A stretch of DNA of 64,000 bases, taken from contig NC_080588.1 of NCBI RefSeq assembly GCF_029962835.1, positions 68,478,501-68,542,500 of the forward strand, in the 5' to 3' direction. The DNA comes from Magnolia sinica. Lineage: Eukaryota > Streptophyta > Magnoliopsida > Magnoliales > Magnoliaceae. Position 1 is the first letter of the stretch, and every line of letters starts with the position of its first letter. The position numbers and the translations under genes were made by a program. The notes below the pieces were generated by a model. The model was not told the origin of the DNA and ran no database searches. It was given only the letters and a program-made list of their open reading frames with translations. Positions 11,796-23,536 of this stretch are shown here, one piece after another.

Positions 11796-12457
11796 TAGAG
11801 TTGTACCCGAACCGAGTTAGCTCGCTTAGCTCGCTTGACTCGACTTGAAAAAGCTCTATTTGAGTTGTTTCGGAACTGAGTTCGAGCCGAGTTGAGCTGA
11901 TTTTTTATACTCGAAAAAATTTCGAGTCCAGGTCGAGCTTGCCCGAGCTTGACTTGACTCAGATTGAACCTCAACTCAATCGACTCGGTTGGAATTGACT
12001 TGGTTATCTTGATATTAATGTTGCTCACCAAGTGTTTAATGAAATGACTCAATGAAGTGTTGTTTCGTGTGGCATGCATGCTCTGTGCGATTAGTCAATA
12101 GTGAGGAAGGAATGGATATGAAACAAATTATTATAATATATATATATATATATAAAACAAACGAGCGGGACATTATAAAATTATCCTCCAATCATGATTT
12201 TGATGTTGCCCGTCCAATGTTTGATGAAATACCAGTATGCTGCTGTTATTATTTTGCATTATGTGAAAATTTAAAAATGCGCTCTATGTGCTTGAGAAAA
12301 TGTTGCATAGGATTGAGATTGGCTCGAATTTGCCTGAGCTGCTGATTGATCCAGCTGGCCAGTCAGCCTTGAGGACTGAGCTAAGCTGAGTTCCAGCTAG
12401 GGTTAGCTACTGTCCGATCTGTGCCAAGCTCGACTCAGTTAGACTCGCGTACAGTTA
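11796..12457. mobile_element. Non-autonomous hAT-type element, worn ends
   Basis: Left end TAGAGTTGTACCCGA and right end CTCGCGTACAGTTA are imperfect inverted copies, and the body has the same GAGCTCG/CTCGACTTG-rich arms as the intact copies. I see no convincing 8-bp duplication, so the ends may be a few bases off. Confidence 0.5.
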
Positions 12458-12639
12458 TTTGTTACACACTCGAACACTGCTCCAGTTCATGTACAGTATC
12501 CTTGGGCCAGGATCAGAGCAATTAGTTCCTCATCCAACGGTTGATGGCCATCTACCTCATCCACAGTCAAAGGCCCTTTCTGCCGTTCAAGGTGGACTTA
12601 CCTTTTCTGTTTTTCTACTTCGCACGCTACTTTATACAG

Positions 12640-12894
12640 CTAGTTGGGTGTGGGGCCCACCGGTGGCGTGTGTATGGCGTCCAACCCGTCCAGAATCATC
12701 GCCCGAAAGTGGAGATGAAGGGCCATCCAACCATCAACTGTGGGTCTGGTGGTTTTCCATTATTTTCTGTGGTGTGGCCCACCTGATGATTGGATCGGCC
12801 TGGATTTCGGTGAGTCCTATATTCACAGTGATTTGACCATGATAGACGGGTTGGATTCCATTCAAACACCACGGTGGGCCCCACACCCAACTAG
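12640..12894. repeat. Foldback MITE (GGGCCC family), short copy
   Basis: Arms CTAGTTGGGTGTGGGGCCCA and its mirror image TGGGCCCCACACCCAACTAG, followed inward by matching TCCAACCCGTC / GACGGGTTGGA. Almost the entire 255 bp is one inverted repeat. Open frames across it on both strands are a by-product of the palindrome. No clear target duplication. Confidence 0.7.
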
Positions 12895-13462
12895 TGGCCC
12901 GATTTTCTCATCTACAAGTTGCGTACGGGAATCTCTCTCTATGAGAGGTGAAGCCCATGGTTTGGTAATTCAGAAAACTGGTCTCTTAGCTTCGCACCGT
13001 CGATGGACGATGACACAAAAATCTCCTCTACTAGACAATCTTAACCTTTCAATTGGACGGTTAAGAAGATATATACCACAACGGATCTGGGAGATTTTCC
13101 GGCCAAGGTCCATCCATCATGGGACACAGCAAATCAATGGTCTGGATTACGGAGTCAAAGGCCCAACTCTCAGAACTGAAAACCTGCGTTACGTTAATAT
13201 CCATCATTTGTAGGGCCAAACATCCATCCGGCTTCAAGAAAAAACAAAATAAAATAAACAGAAGTCATTGGATTAGAAAAGAGAGGAACAGAGAAGGAGA
13301 ATACAAGTTGGGGCAGCCAAACATGCCCACCTCATCAGAAAAGAGAGTAAAAGAGAAGAAAAAGAGAAATTGGGGCAGCCAAACATGGCCAAGAAAGAAA
13401 CATCTAACCCTCTAAAATCATTTTTTTTCCAGTGAGAGAAGTAAATGGGGTTGTTGCCAGAT
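12895..13462. other. Downstream region of the Cys-rich gene
   Basis: Contains a tandem pair with period about 62 bp (TTGGGGCAGCCAAACATG at 13308 and 13370). This probably lies in the 3' UTR of the minus-strand gene at 13463-13695. No other gene seen. Confidence 0.4.
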
Positions 13463-13695
13463 CTAACAGAGATAGGTACAGCATAAGAAATCAAGGCAAT
13501 TCTCTAGACAATCATAACAACAGGAACAGCTGCACCCAAAAACACGTTTAAAAAAAATGAAAAATCAGTGCAAAAAAATAGCCAAAAATAAAAATGATTT
13601 TGATGGGTTTTTTTGTACACTTACCAGTCATTGATAACCTTATCCTGTTCATCTTCTGCCCCGATAGACATCGTTTGTGAAGGAGGTGGTTCCAT
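13463..13695 (-). CDS. Small Cys-rich protein, two exons, 45 residues
   Basis: Exon 1 is 13695-13625 and exon 2 is 13529-13463. The donor is TG|GTAAGTGT, and the acceptor, GTTTTTGGGTGCAG, lies behind a T-rich tract; the intron is about 95 bp. The join keeps frame and gives a polar, acidic N-terminal half (MEPPPSQT...EDEQDK) followed by a Cys-dense tail, CCSCCYDCLENCLDFLCC then TYLC, with 10 Cys in the last 22 residues. The tail resembles small plant Cys-rich membrane-associated or metal-tolerance proteins (CYSTM and rice CDT-like types), from memory only. No signal peptide is visible. The ATG is preceded by a CT-rich leader, (GA)n on the coding strand. Function is not assigned. The split arrangement hides it from simple ORF searches. 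An accidental match is possible but unlikely given good splice sites plus the Cys pattern. Confidence 0.6.
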
Positions 13696-14374
13696 CTCTC
13701 TCTCTCAGAAGCTACCAGACAATGGGGGTGGTGACAGAGGTGTGATGGGCGAAAAAGAATCTCGTTTCACTGTCTATTGCCATTTTGACTAGACTACTAA
13801 TATTAGTCAATTGCCTGCAATGATAGTTTATCACTGCATCTGACAACGGGATTGCCTGTGCCCTTGGGACAGGAAATTCCTGTGGTGTAGAGCCTACAGA
13901 GATGCCTGTGACAAATCCACTCCGTCCATTAGTTTTGAAATTCCGCAATAGAATAGGTGTATAAAAATCAGGAAGATCAAAAATACATTTGGGCCACACC
14001 ACAAGAAAAAGTGGGAACTGAAATGTCCACGGTTGAAACTTTACTAGAGCCGAGCATGATTTTTCTATGCAATCCAAACTGTTTATAGGTTATTAACACT
14101 CAGATAAACTGTAGAAACAGATATCACCCTGATACAAAACTTATGTGGTCCCCAAAATGTCTCCAATGGTGGGCGTTCAATCAACACTGTTTCGTGTGTG
14201 TGGGCCACAGGAATTTTATATGTTACTGATTTTAGATCCTTTTCCTATTGTAATCTTGCAAAACTGATGGATGGAGTGGATTTTTCACGGGCATCTTTGT
14301 GGGCCCCACACAGCTTCCAGGCTACAGGATTTTCCTCTGCCCCGAGGCACTCCAATGTAACGTTTACAATGGAA
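13696..14374. other. Upstream of the Cys-rich gene; foldback arms
   Basis: From about 13880 to 14320 the sequence reads as a degraded foldback copy: TTGGGCCACACCACAAG near 13991 mirrored by GTGTGTGTGGGCCACAG near 14195, and GTGGGCCCCACACAGC near 14300. Promoter elements of the Cys-rich gene were not identified. Confidence 0.4.
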
Positions 14375-14835
14375 GCCCATTGAGGAAACTCTGTGGGGTC
14401 CACGTGATGTATGTGTCTTATCCAAGCCTTCCATCCGTTTTACTAGCTCATCTTAGGGCACGAGCCAAAAATTTAAGCATATCCAAAGCTCAAGTGGGCC
14501 ACACATCTGGAAAAAGTGTGGGTGGAATGCCAGCCGCTGAAAATTCGTTGAGAGCCATGGAAATTTTCTATCAAGTCTGTATTTGTTTTTTGCCTTTATC
14601 CACGTTTTTATAACCTTATAAACAGGCTAGATGACAAATAGATAATACTATGGGCCCTAGGAAGGTTTCAACGGTGGATGTCATTATCCACACCGTTTTC
14701 TGTGTGTGGTCCATTTATGGCTTTTTATATGCTTTAATTTGGCTACATTCACTTAAATATCTGAAAAATATGATGGACGGTGTGGATAAGACAAATACAT
14801 AGACGGTGGGCCCCACAGAGTTTACTCAGTACCCA
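14375..14835. repeat. Foldback MITE (GGGCCC family)
   Basis: Left arm AACTCTGTGGGGTCCACGTG with TCCATCCGTTTTACTAGCTC; right arm GGTGGGCCCCACAGAGTTTA preceded by GATGGACGGTGTGGATAAG. The two arms are mirror images over roughly 200 bp each. Ends approximate. Confidence 0.6.
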
Positions 14836-16216
14836 ATTAGCATGTCTTTGCAACATAAGGTTACAGTATTTCTGGAAGATGCGGGGCTAATATGTGATGT
14901 ATATATCACATCCTATCCGTCCATCAGATGTGTTACCTCAATAATCCATGAAGGGCCCATAAATCAGATTGATCAAAAGCTCAGGTAAGCCACATCATAG
15001 ACAAAAACGTGGCAAGGGACGTGACGCTCAACTTTCATTTTAGACGGCCCACTTGAGTTGCAAAATGGATGGTCCGAATTTCGTGGGTTCCACACACGAA
15101 ACAGGGTGGGCCTCGCCAGAATCAATGATGGACATCCCTTTGTAGCTTGTTCCATACATTGTGGGTATCTGAGTTTTGGATGGTCATTTTTGTTCGCTCA
15201 CAGGGTATTTTGGTGATGCATCTGATGGAGGGATTGCCCGTGGGAAGTTAATGTGGTGAGAAGCTTTGTGGGTCCATAGAGAGAGGCCCGTTAGAAATTC
15301 ACCTCGTCCATTACTTTCTCAACCTCACAATGGGAACATGACTCGAGAAATCAGGCAGATCCAAAACTCAAGTGGACCACTTGACATAAAATAGAAGAGA
15401 ATTGATCGCAAGCTTCTGTTAAAAACTTTGTGGGGCTCATGGAAGACTTGGCTCTCGTTGATATTTATTTGGCTGCTGTAATAAGCATCGTGGTTGGATA
15501 TCACTCCAACGGATCTCTTCAATACCATCGGATATCATTGAAATACATCTTTTTTAAGAATATTGCAGATATGTTTGCTCATAGAGTTTGCCAAGAGAGC
15601 AATTGTGTTGAAAAGTTCTTAAGTTTACTTTTTGTAATTATTGCAAACAGGATCTAAATAGGCTTATCTTATCTTGGAAGTAATTCACCTATAATCCGGC
15701 AATTGATAAGAGGCTGAATCATGCTTTAAGGATACCGTATTTATACGTGATTTAGCCTAGTGTTAAAAGAAAAAAAAAATCCTTAATTTTTATTTTCAAT
15801 TTTTTCCAACATATTTTACAACATCTAGGTGAGGCACACCCTAGTGTTTGTGAGAAATTCATCTTTTGCATCTCCTTTGCTAGTTCATGATAACTGTATG
15901 ATCTTGAAAATAAAGTTGGACTGAAACTTAAGTTGGCCACATGGAAAAGGTGAAACTTCAACAACTCAATGAATGTTTGAACAATGGAAGTTCAATTAAT
16001 TTTTTCTATTTTATCATCATGACTCACTTGAGTTGTAGATGCGTATTATGTCTTGCCTTGTGTCTTAACATGAGCTAGTAAAAGTAATTTACACGGTGTA
16101 ATTCTCACAAACATTACAGTAGGCCCCACTTAGCTTCAACAGCAAGAGCTTCCTCTAGTTGGAGTTAATAGTCTTTTTTCACTTGGAAGCAGATTGGCTG
16201 GTATACCATAGACCAC
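14836..16216. other. Repeat-derived spacer
   Basis: More degraded foldback arms (about 14880-15130 and 15230-15440, and 15820-16130), separated by AT-rich DNA. No gene supported. Confidence 0.4.
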
Positions 16217-16816
16217 TAGGGGTGTACATTGAGTCGAAGCTAGACTGGGCTCGAATACTAGTTGACCTCAGCTTGAACTCGGCTCGGCTCGGTCCTCGAG
16301 CTTGACTGGCCAGCTCGGCTCGGTTTGGTAAGTAATTTGGGCTTAGTTCGAGCCAAGATTAAGCCGATTTCACCATTACAGCATTTTCACAAACACCTAG
16401 ACTGCACCTTCAAAATCTCATTGTATTTGAGACAGTAGCTATGGTTTTATAGGTATTTTATCAGACACTTTCTGAGCAACATAAAAAAAAAAAAGAAAAA
16501 ACAAAGGGTGTTGGTTTCATATACATACATTCCTTGCCCCTAGCCACACTTCTTCGAGTCATTTCATCAAACACTTGGTGAGCAGTATCAATATCAAAGT
16601 AATCGAGTCACCGAATTGGTTTGATCTGAGTTCGATTCGAGCTGGGTTTGATCTGAGTTGAGTCGAGCTGAAGCCAACTTGAACTCATTTTTGAGCTCAA
16701 AAAATCAACTCGACTCGGCTCAAACTCAACTTTGAACCAAGAACCAAGTTGAATCGAGCTTTTTTGAGTTGAGTCGAGCGAGCTAACCAAGCTAGCTTTG
16801 TTCATGTACACCCTTA
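16217..16816. mobile_element. Non-autonomous hAT-type element
   Basis: Left end TAGGGGTGTACATTGAG and right end TTCATGTACACCCTTA are inverted copies of the family termini. Both arms are rich in GAGCTCGAC/GAGTCGAGC motifs. Any 8-bp duplication is too worn to call. Confidence 0.6.
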
Positions 16817-17834
16817 CAAACCATCGATGTAGCTGGTCTCTTTACATTGTCAAGTTTTAAGAGTCCCATCATGAGGTATGAATTATATGCAAACCATTTG
16901 TATACTTGCCAAGCTTGTCATAAGGCTTGAGCTGAAGAATAAAATAGAGCCAAAAATCAAATGGACCACATTGTAAAAAGCAGATGGAATTGAATGCTTA
17001 TCATTGAAATCCGTTTGGTGGTCACAAAAATTTTGAATTAATATAATATTTGCTTTTTCTCTTAATTTAGTCTGTGTGACCTTATGAATAGATTAGATGA
17101 AAACTAAATGTTGTGGCGGGGCCTACAAATGTTTTAACAATGAAAATCATTGTCCCTATTGCTATTTTTAGTGTGGTCCACTTGATCCTTGAAAATTACT
17201 CATTTTTGGGAGAAAGATCTAGAATGATATCTCGAATGGATGATTAGTGTAGATATGATAAATACATCATTGTTTAGCCCATGTAACTTTGCTCTCCTTT
17301 AAACCATTCGTACAACTGGGAGCTGGATGAACTTAAGCGCTGCAGCTAGATTGGTGGTGTGTGTCACATCAGCCAATCCACTTCCTTTTCACTTTGAGGC
17401 GCACATTTATTGCTTAAAGTTTTTCAGTGGGCCACATTAGGGTCACGGGAATTTAGTGTTCCATTTTTCAGATGGTGACGCTTGCCAATATCTCTCAGTC
17501 AAGAATCTGGATGCTCTGCTTACCACATAATTTTCTGCCATGACATAGACTAATCACATTGCAATAAACAGAAAATCTAGATGGTATTGACCAATCACAT
17601 CGCAATAAGCACACAGTTACCACGTGCAGCAGGCGGCAGTTCTGGACTCGTAAATCAAAATGATCAGACATCTTAACCATTGGCTATCAAATTGGTGGTT
17701 GGAAGGTATGACAATGAGTGGTCTGAATTCACGGGCAGAAGCAGATGGTGGCCGTGATTCTTTTTTCGGATGGGTCAGGGTTTGGAAGACGTTGAGTGAA
17801 GCCAAATAGTCACCCTCCTTTTAAAATGGTGGTG
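16817..17834. other. Repeat-derived spacer
   Basis: Between 16860 and 17340 is a foldback copy of the subfamily also seen at 43275-43850 (shared TAAGGCTTGAG, GAAAATCATT and ACAACTSGGAGCT strings). The remainder holds nothing I can name. Confidence 0.4.
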
Positions 17835-18265
17835 GATTAAGGGTCCACTGAGGGGCCACCGTTATGTATGAATTTTATACACACCGTCCATCTACTTTTC
17901 TATATTATTTTAGGTTATTAAGCTAAACATACGGCTGATTCAAGGCTCAAGTAGAGCACATCACAGGAAGCAGAGGTGCTTAAGGATGCCCACTATTGAA
18001 AACATCTTAGAGCCACTGTATTGTTTATTTTCCATCCAATATCAACTATATGGTCATATAGACATGGATGAAGTGAAAAAACAAATATCATCTTGATCCA
18101 AAACTTATGTCATGTCGGATAAATTTTCAACGGTAGGAATTTAATACCCACTGTGTGGTCCACTTGAGCCTTGGATCTTACTTATGTTTGGGCTCATAAT
18201 CTAAAATGATATGGAAAAATGAATAGACAATATGGATGAAACCAATACATCAAGGGGCCACTTGA
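17835..18265. repeat. Foldback MITE (GGGCCC family), worn
   Basis: Left arm GGGGCCACCGTTATGTATG with ACACCGTCCATCTA, mirrored by CAATATGGATGAAACCAATACATCAAGGGGCC at the right, given here as two parts: CAATATGGATGAAACC and AATACATCAAGGGGCC. The core keeps the family strings AAAACTTATGT and GTGTGGTCCACTTGAG. Confidence 0.5.
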
Positions 18266-18710
18266 AGCCCCACCTTGGGACTCCCACATCATCCATATGA
18301 TTTTTCTAGCTAAATCATTTTACGGCATCATCCAAGAAATGAAGATCCAGTTATCAGGTGGACTACATATAGGAAACAGTGATGATTGACCATTAATGGG
18401 TCACAAAAGTTTTTTTTTTTCCTTCGTCCGGGCTTACCTTATCTTACCAACAGATTGAATGACAAATAAACACTACGGATACATTAAGCGCCCTAAGAAG
18501 TTTTGAACGGTAGGGCTGTCAATCACCACTATTTCCTATGATATAGTCCACTTGATAATTGGATTTGCTTCATTTTTTGGAGAATGCCCTAAAATGATCA
18601 GAAGAAACAGATGGACGGCATGGATATAGAATACATACATCAAGGTGGGTCTCACTGTAAGGGTACTGGGTGAGGCCGGGTCTCATCTAATCCCCTCTCC
18701 TAAGGGCCGC
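18266..18710. repeat. Foldback MITE (GGGCCC family), worn, abutting the previous copy
   Basis: A left arm CCCCACCTTGGGACTCCCAC is followed by CATTTTACGGCATC. The right arm contains GATGGACGGCATGGATATAG and AAGGTGGGTCTCACTG. It directly follows the preceding copy, so nested or adjacent insertion is likely. Confidence 0.45.
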
Positions 18711-19993
18711 CCATCACGACGAGTGACAGGTCAGTGGGAACTATTTTGGGTGATATTGCCCATATTACCCTTGACAAATGACCTGGATTTTCTATTTTAA
18801 CCTAGCACAGATGGTAATAATTAAAGCCTGGTCCTTAGTGCCGGTGGAGTGCAGAATTTCCTGCGGTCCCTGTTAAAATGGAGCTAGTGTATCTATTATG
18901 ATGCCTGTGTGACATCCACTCCCTCCATTGCTGTGGCAGCTATGTTAGGGTTTATCCAAGCAATGGGTCCACATAAGTTTTGGGTCAGGCTCATGTTTGT
19001 GTTTTCCATTCCTCTCCGGACCTTATGAAGGGGTGGCTAGGAAGGTTTTAGTACTGGGCATTTACTTTTGTTTCCTGTGGTTTGGCTCACTAGATTTATT
19101 GGCCCTTGGGTTGGGAAGGTTCTAGTGATGGACATTTTCATCTTGTGTTTGGTTCACTTGAGTTGTCGGCCCTTGGGTTGTAAAGGTTTTAGGTCAGGGC
19201 TGAATCGGGATTATTTTTGGTGTCGAACTGGACCGAGTCTTGTCTATTCTGAGTGGACTCATCTGAGTCGCACCTGACTCGGATGAGACTTAAAATCGTG
19301 CACACCCTCATTCATGCGTAGCATCTTGCATTGCATATTAGATATTAGTTTATATGCTTTTAGCTACTAATCTACAATATTTCCCTAAAACCAATGTATC
19401 CATGTGCACTGAATGCCACTTGTCGCATAAATCTTGTGTCTTTTGCAACCGTGAATCTCGTGCTTTGATTAGAAATGAAAAAGCAACGGTTGTCTTTCAA
19501 CAGGGTCAGGTTTGTCCAAGTCACCACTTCCTCCACTCTTGCATGCCACCAAAAGGTCTACACCTCGGGTAACTTTCTCTGACGTGGGAAAAAGTTTAAC
19601 ATGGATGAAATCCACACCGTCCATCAGGTAAACCACCCCTTGTTTGGCATTGGTTCTAAAAATCAGCTGATTCAACACTCACCCACTTTAGAATTACACC
19701 AAAAAACTCAAACTCTCGTGGTATGGCCCACCTTAGTTTTGGAATACTGAGATTTTTGGGCAGTCTCCCCATGGTGGACCCTACACAAAACTAATGGTGG
19801 ACGCTCATCCCAACCGTTTCCCCTGTGGTGTGATCCTGAAAGTTTTGTATTATCTTGATTTTTGAGTTTGAGGGTGAACATGAGTCACGATACCTGATGG
19901 TCGTGGTGGATCTCATGAAAGATCCACTCATGTGGTGCCCGGTTAGCCTAGTTACTTAAGGGAGCTTTTATCATCTCACTCTTTCTAATTGAA

Positions 19994-20036
<43 letters not shown>

Positions 20037-20039
20037 ATT
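18711..20039. other. Spacer with foldback fragments and an (ATT)n microsatellite
   Basis: Foldback arm fragments lie at about 18830-19260 and 19580-19900. An (ATT)n run occupies about 19994-20034. No gene seen. Confidence 0.4.
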
Positions 20040-20600
20040 TGGTTTTCATTGCGTATGATCAAGTCATCTAAATCTATGTTCCTTTTGTCTTAAAACTTAT
20101 TTGGGATACTCCTAAATTCCCTTGAATGCATTCATTTCTTATTCTATCCTTCCTTCTCTTGCCACTCATCTATCTCAACATCTCAACATCCTATGAATGG
20201 GGTTTTCCTTAGATTGCTCAACCTTTTGCACTATAAAGCATTGTTGGTATTATAGTCATCTTGCAAAGTTTCCCTTTCAATTTGAGTGGTTCATGTGACA
20301 ATCACATAAAACTCTAGATGCACATCTTCATTTCTTCCATCCTACTTGAATTCCATGGGCAACATCCTTCTCCATCTCTCCATTGTTATAAATTATCGAA
20401 CTAAGATATTGAGAGTGGTCATTTTGAGAAACTTCTTGGTCAACAATCTTAACTAATTCTTTGTTACCACTCCTATTATTACTAAAACTGCGCTTAATAT
20501 TAAATCGTCTTGATCCTAATCCTTTCCAATTCATCCAATTTGAAATTAGGGTTCCATATTTTTTCCTGGTGAAAAAGGGAAAGAGTGGAAAACACAAAAA
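20040..20600 (-). mobile_element. RTE-type LINE reverse transcriptase 3' fragment, broken
   Basis: The minus strand reads NGEMEKDVAHGIQVGW near 20340-20390, matching the plant RTE block GEIDEDVTHRIRAGW. Just before it comes a diverged FSNKRGGNE-like block, SFSNNRSGNKE, at about 20450-20480. Further 3' (20100-20140) a shifted frame reads RIRNECIQGNLGVSQI, matching RTE RNECIQGNLGVAPI. Order and spacing are those of the RTE C-terminal third. Several stops and shifts interrupt it, so it is a dead fragment. The neighbouring (ATT)n at its 3' side could mark the tail. Confidence 0.85.
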
Positions 20601-21492
20601 CGATAAGAAGAAAGAAAGAAAAGCAAGAAAAAAGTGTCGACCTAGAATGGTTGTAACATTATTTGATCAACACATGTTTTTACTTAAGAAGGGAAATTTC
20701 AGGAATCTTTATCAAAACCTTACTTTAAATGAACTAGTACAATTGGCATGTGCAATTAAGGCTGCAACTTGGGTTCAGGTTAATCTGAACCCTATGGACC
20801 CAACCTGAGTTAAAGGTTGGGTCGGGTCAGGTTGTCAAGGTCCTCAGGTTGGTTTATAGTGAGCTGCATCAATTCTGCTATAAACATGTCATATCTATAA
20901 ATTGTCATCTATATTTACTGTACTTCACTTCGAGAATTTTGGATTTAGAAGATCGATGGTCTCGATACTTTCATTAGTTGATGTCCATACCCACACTCTT
21001 GGCAACATGACTTTGATATTGCGCCACAAAACTATATTCTTTTTGATGAACCTTCTACTCTGGCGCTGCTCTAGCTTCAGATCATGCTTTGGACTTGTGC
21101 TCTCTCCCGCTTCCTAGCTGTTTATACTTGCTAACATTTAGAAACAGATGCTTCCCTCTCCTGCACATGAATCCGTGCTGCTTGCCTTCATGTTTCATGA
21201 AACTATATTATCCCAAAATGCACCAAACCCTAGTCTCATGAACTGGAAAAATAACACATGTGAACATGTAATCCCGAAAAACTTCAAAACTGGTAGCATA
21301 TTTGCATCAGTGGTCAGTCGCGTTTGATCAATACACCTTGAGCACAGAAGTTGTAGGCATGCTATATCCAATGCCAAAATTGGTAGCTTAGGTAGTGGCG
21401 AGAGCATTTTGCATGCCCTCCATTTTGAGTTTGAGTGGCCACAATAAAGAATCATCATACTCATGCAGAGCAATGAAAGAGAACCAACAGAA
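20601..21492. other. Spacer downstream of the PPR gene
   Basis: AT-rich. A short GGTTGGGTCGGGTCAGG repeat remnant sits at about 20770-20850. The last few hundred bases may hold the PPR 3' UTR. No gene seen. Confidence 0.4.
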
Positions 21493-23436
21493 TTAGCCGA
21501 ATGTATTGAATGTTTCTTGAAAAGGAAAATCCTCAATCAATCTCAATTGCTTCGATAAGCAATCCAAGATCCTGTACGTTTGCGGATACAGAGGATTCGT
21601 CCGATCTCCCACAAGGAACTCATGAATCTTGTCTTCCACCTCTATCCAACTACATCCAGGAGTCTTCCGAGTGCCAGAACATCTCATATTCATCCTTACA
21701 TTCTCAACATCCTTCCATCTACTCGCGCCCGCATATATGTTTGATAAAAACACATAAATCAGATCATTATCAGGTTCTAACTCAATGAGATGTCGAGCAG
21801 CATACTCGCCAATCTGGATGTTTTTGTGGGTTGCACAAGCACCAAGCAAAGATCCCCATACACTAGCACTAGGTTCAATGGGCATTTCCTCTATAAACCT
21901 TTTACCCTCATCAATCTGTCCAGCTCGGCAGAGTAGGTCTACCATACAAGCATAGTGTTCCATTCCAGGTTGAATACAATGGTGTCTAATCATGGAACTG
22001 AAATGCCTGCGTCCTTCATCAATCATGCCTCCATGTGAACATGCTGTCAATATACCCAGATAAGTGACCTCATTTGGCTGGACCCCTTCCTTGAACATTC
22101 GCCCAAACAGAGAAATCACTTCTTGGTAATGGCCATTCAAGGCGAATCCGTTTATCATGGTGCTCCACATGACAACATCTCTTGGATAAATTCTATTGAA
22201 AACTTGACGGGCATCCATCAGGCACCCGCATTTTGCATACATATCCAAGAGGGCAGTTCCTACTGATAAATCAGACACCATTCCCATCTCCTCCAACAAG
22301 TAATCAATTTCTCTTCCTTTTGCAATTGCTCCTAGTTGAGCACATGAAGAAAGAACACTACAAAACGTGACCTTATTTGGCTCCACTCCAGAATCCTGCA
22401 TCTCTCTAAAGACTTCCAAAGCCTCATTCGCATAACCATTCTTCGCATACCCATTAATCAAAGAATTCCAAGAAACAACATCTCTTTGCGGCATTCGGTT
22501 AAACATTTCACGAGCTTCATTGATGAATTCGCCTTTAATATACATATCCAACAAAGAGGTACAAACTATCATATTCATCTCCATACCGCTCCTCACCATG
22601 AAATCATGCGCCCACTTCCCCCTCTCAGAATCTCCCATCTGAGTGCAGGCGGACACCACACTCACCATTGTGACTGAATTCGGTTTCACTCCCAAACTCT
22701 GCATTTGCTCGAACAACGCCAAAACTTCGCCGGGTTCGCCATTCTGAGCGTATCCTGCTATCATTGCACTCCACAAGACAACATCTGTGCCTTTAACCAC
22801 ATCGAAAACCAACCGAGCTGAGACCGAATCTCCGACACCAAAATACCCAGAAATAATCGAGGTGTGAGACACAAAATCTCGTTCAGGCATTTCGTCGTAC
22901 ACAACACACGCATCTCTAATTGACTCACATTTCACATACAAATCAAGAATGCTGTTTCGGATGTAAACATCGGACAGAAAGCCGGTTTTTAAGATCTGGG
23001 CATGAATCTGCTTTCCTTCTAAGATAGCCAAAACGCTGCTACAAGCCTTCAAAACAAAAGGGTATGTGAGGTGGTTCGGGTTGGTGCCTTGGCAGCGCAT
23101 TTCATAGAAGAAGAGTATTGATAAGCGATGAGGGCCGTTTTGGGAGAAACCCCTTATCATGGCCGTCCAAAGGAAGGAACTTGGGTGGGGAATCTGGCGA
23201 AAGATCGAAGAAGCGACCTGCATCCGATTAGTAGAACTGCAGAAATCGACAAGCTTGGTGGCGAGAAAGCTGGAGTTTTTTAGGCCATTGGTGAATAAAT
23301 AAGCGAGGATTTGATTGAATTGATGGATGTGAGTGGTGAATTTGAGGAAAGAGATGCATTTCTCTTCTGGGTTTTGGTGGAAAGAGATTGATGAGGCAGA
23401 AGGAAGAAAGCTAGCCGTTGATTGTGTTCTTCCCAT
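21493..23436 (-). CDS. PLS-class pentatricopeptide repeat protein, E/E+ subgroup
   Basis: PPR proteins of this class enter mitochondria or plastids and bind single RNA sites, most often to direct C-to-U editing. The single exon gives 647 residues from M43 of the open frame. Successive repeats show typical strings: DVVLWSAMIAGYAQNGEPGE, DVVSWNSLINGYAKNGYANE, DVVMWSTMINGFALNGHYQE. Alternating P, L and S repeats run to about residue 510. The E region follows (EPSASVWGSLLGAC, then PGCSWIEVEDKIHEFLVGD). There is no DYW domain, so editing would need a partner supplying the deaminase. The frame is open to 23562, but its first residues come from the inverted end and target duplication of the hAT element at 23537-24149, so M43 at 23436 is the better start. 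The N-terminus is Ser-rich, fitting an organelle presequence. The ortholog was not identified. Confidence 0.92.
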   Translation of the reverse strand: MGRTQSTASFLPSASSISFHQNPEEKCISFLKFTTHIHQFNQILAYLFTNGLKNSSFLATKLVDFCSSTNRMQVASSIFRQIPHPSSFLWTAMIRGFSQNGPHRLSILFFYEMRCQGTNPNHLTYPFVLKACSSVLAILEGKQIHAQILKTGFLSDVYIRNSILDLYVKCESIRDACVVYDEMPERDFVSHTSIISGYFGVGDSVSARLVFDVVKGTDVVLWSAMIAGYAQNGEPGEVLALFEQMQSLGVKPNSVTMVSVVSACTQMGDSERGKWAHDFMVRSGMEMNMIVCTSLLDMYIKGEFINEAREMFNRMPQRDVVSWNSLINGYAKNGYANEALEVFREMQDSGVEPNKVTFCSVLSSCAQLGAIAKGREIDYLLEEMGMVSDLSVGTALLDMYAKCGCLMDARQVFNRIYPRDVVMWSTMINGFALNGHYQEVISLFGRMFKEGVQPNEVTYLGILTACSHGGMIDEGRRHFSSMIRHHCIQPGMEHYACMVDLLCRAGQIDEGKRFIEEMPIEPSASVWGSLLGACATHKNIQIGEYAARHLIELEPDNDLIYVFLSNIYAGASRWKDVENVRMNMRCSGTRKTPGCSWIEVEDKIHEFLVGDRTNPLYPQTYRILDCLSKQLRLIEDFPFQETFNTFG

Positions 23437-23536
23437 GTCCTTCGCGCCAAGTTCATTTGAAAAACGGTTTGTATCTATCACACGTGTGAAGTCTCGAGGG
23501 TGCGCTTTGTATTTGAGATGGGACGACGGTTGGAAG

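Noticed and set aside
12459-13213. Overlapping plus-strand frames of 125 and 157 residues
   Set aside because: They run through the palindromic foldback at 12640-12894 and adjacent spacer; no domain or splice support.
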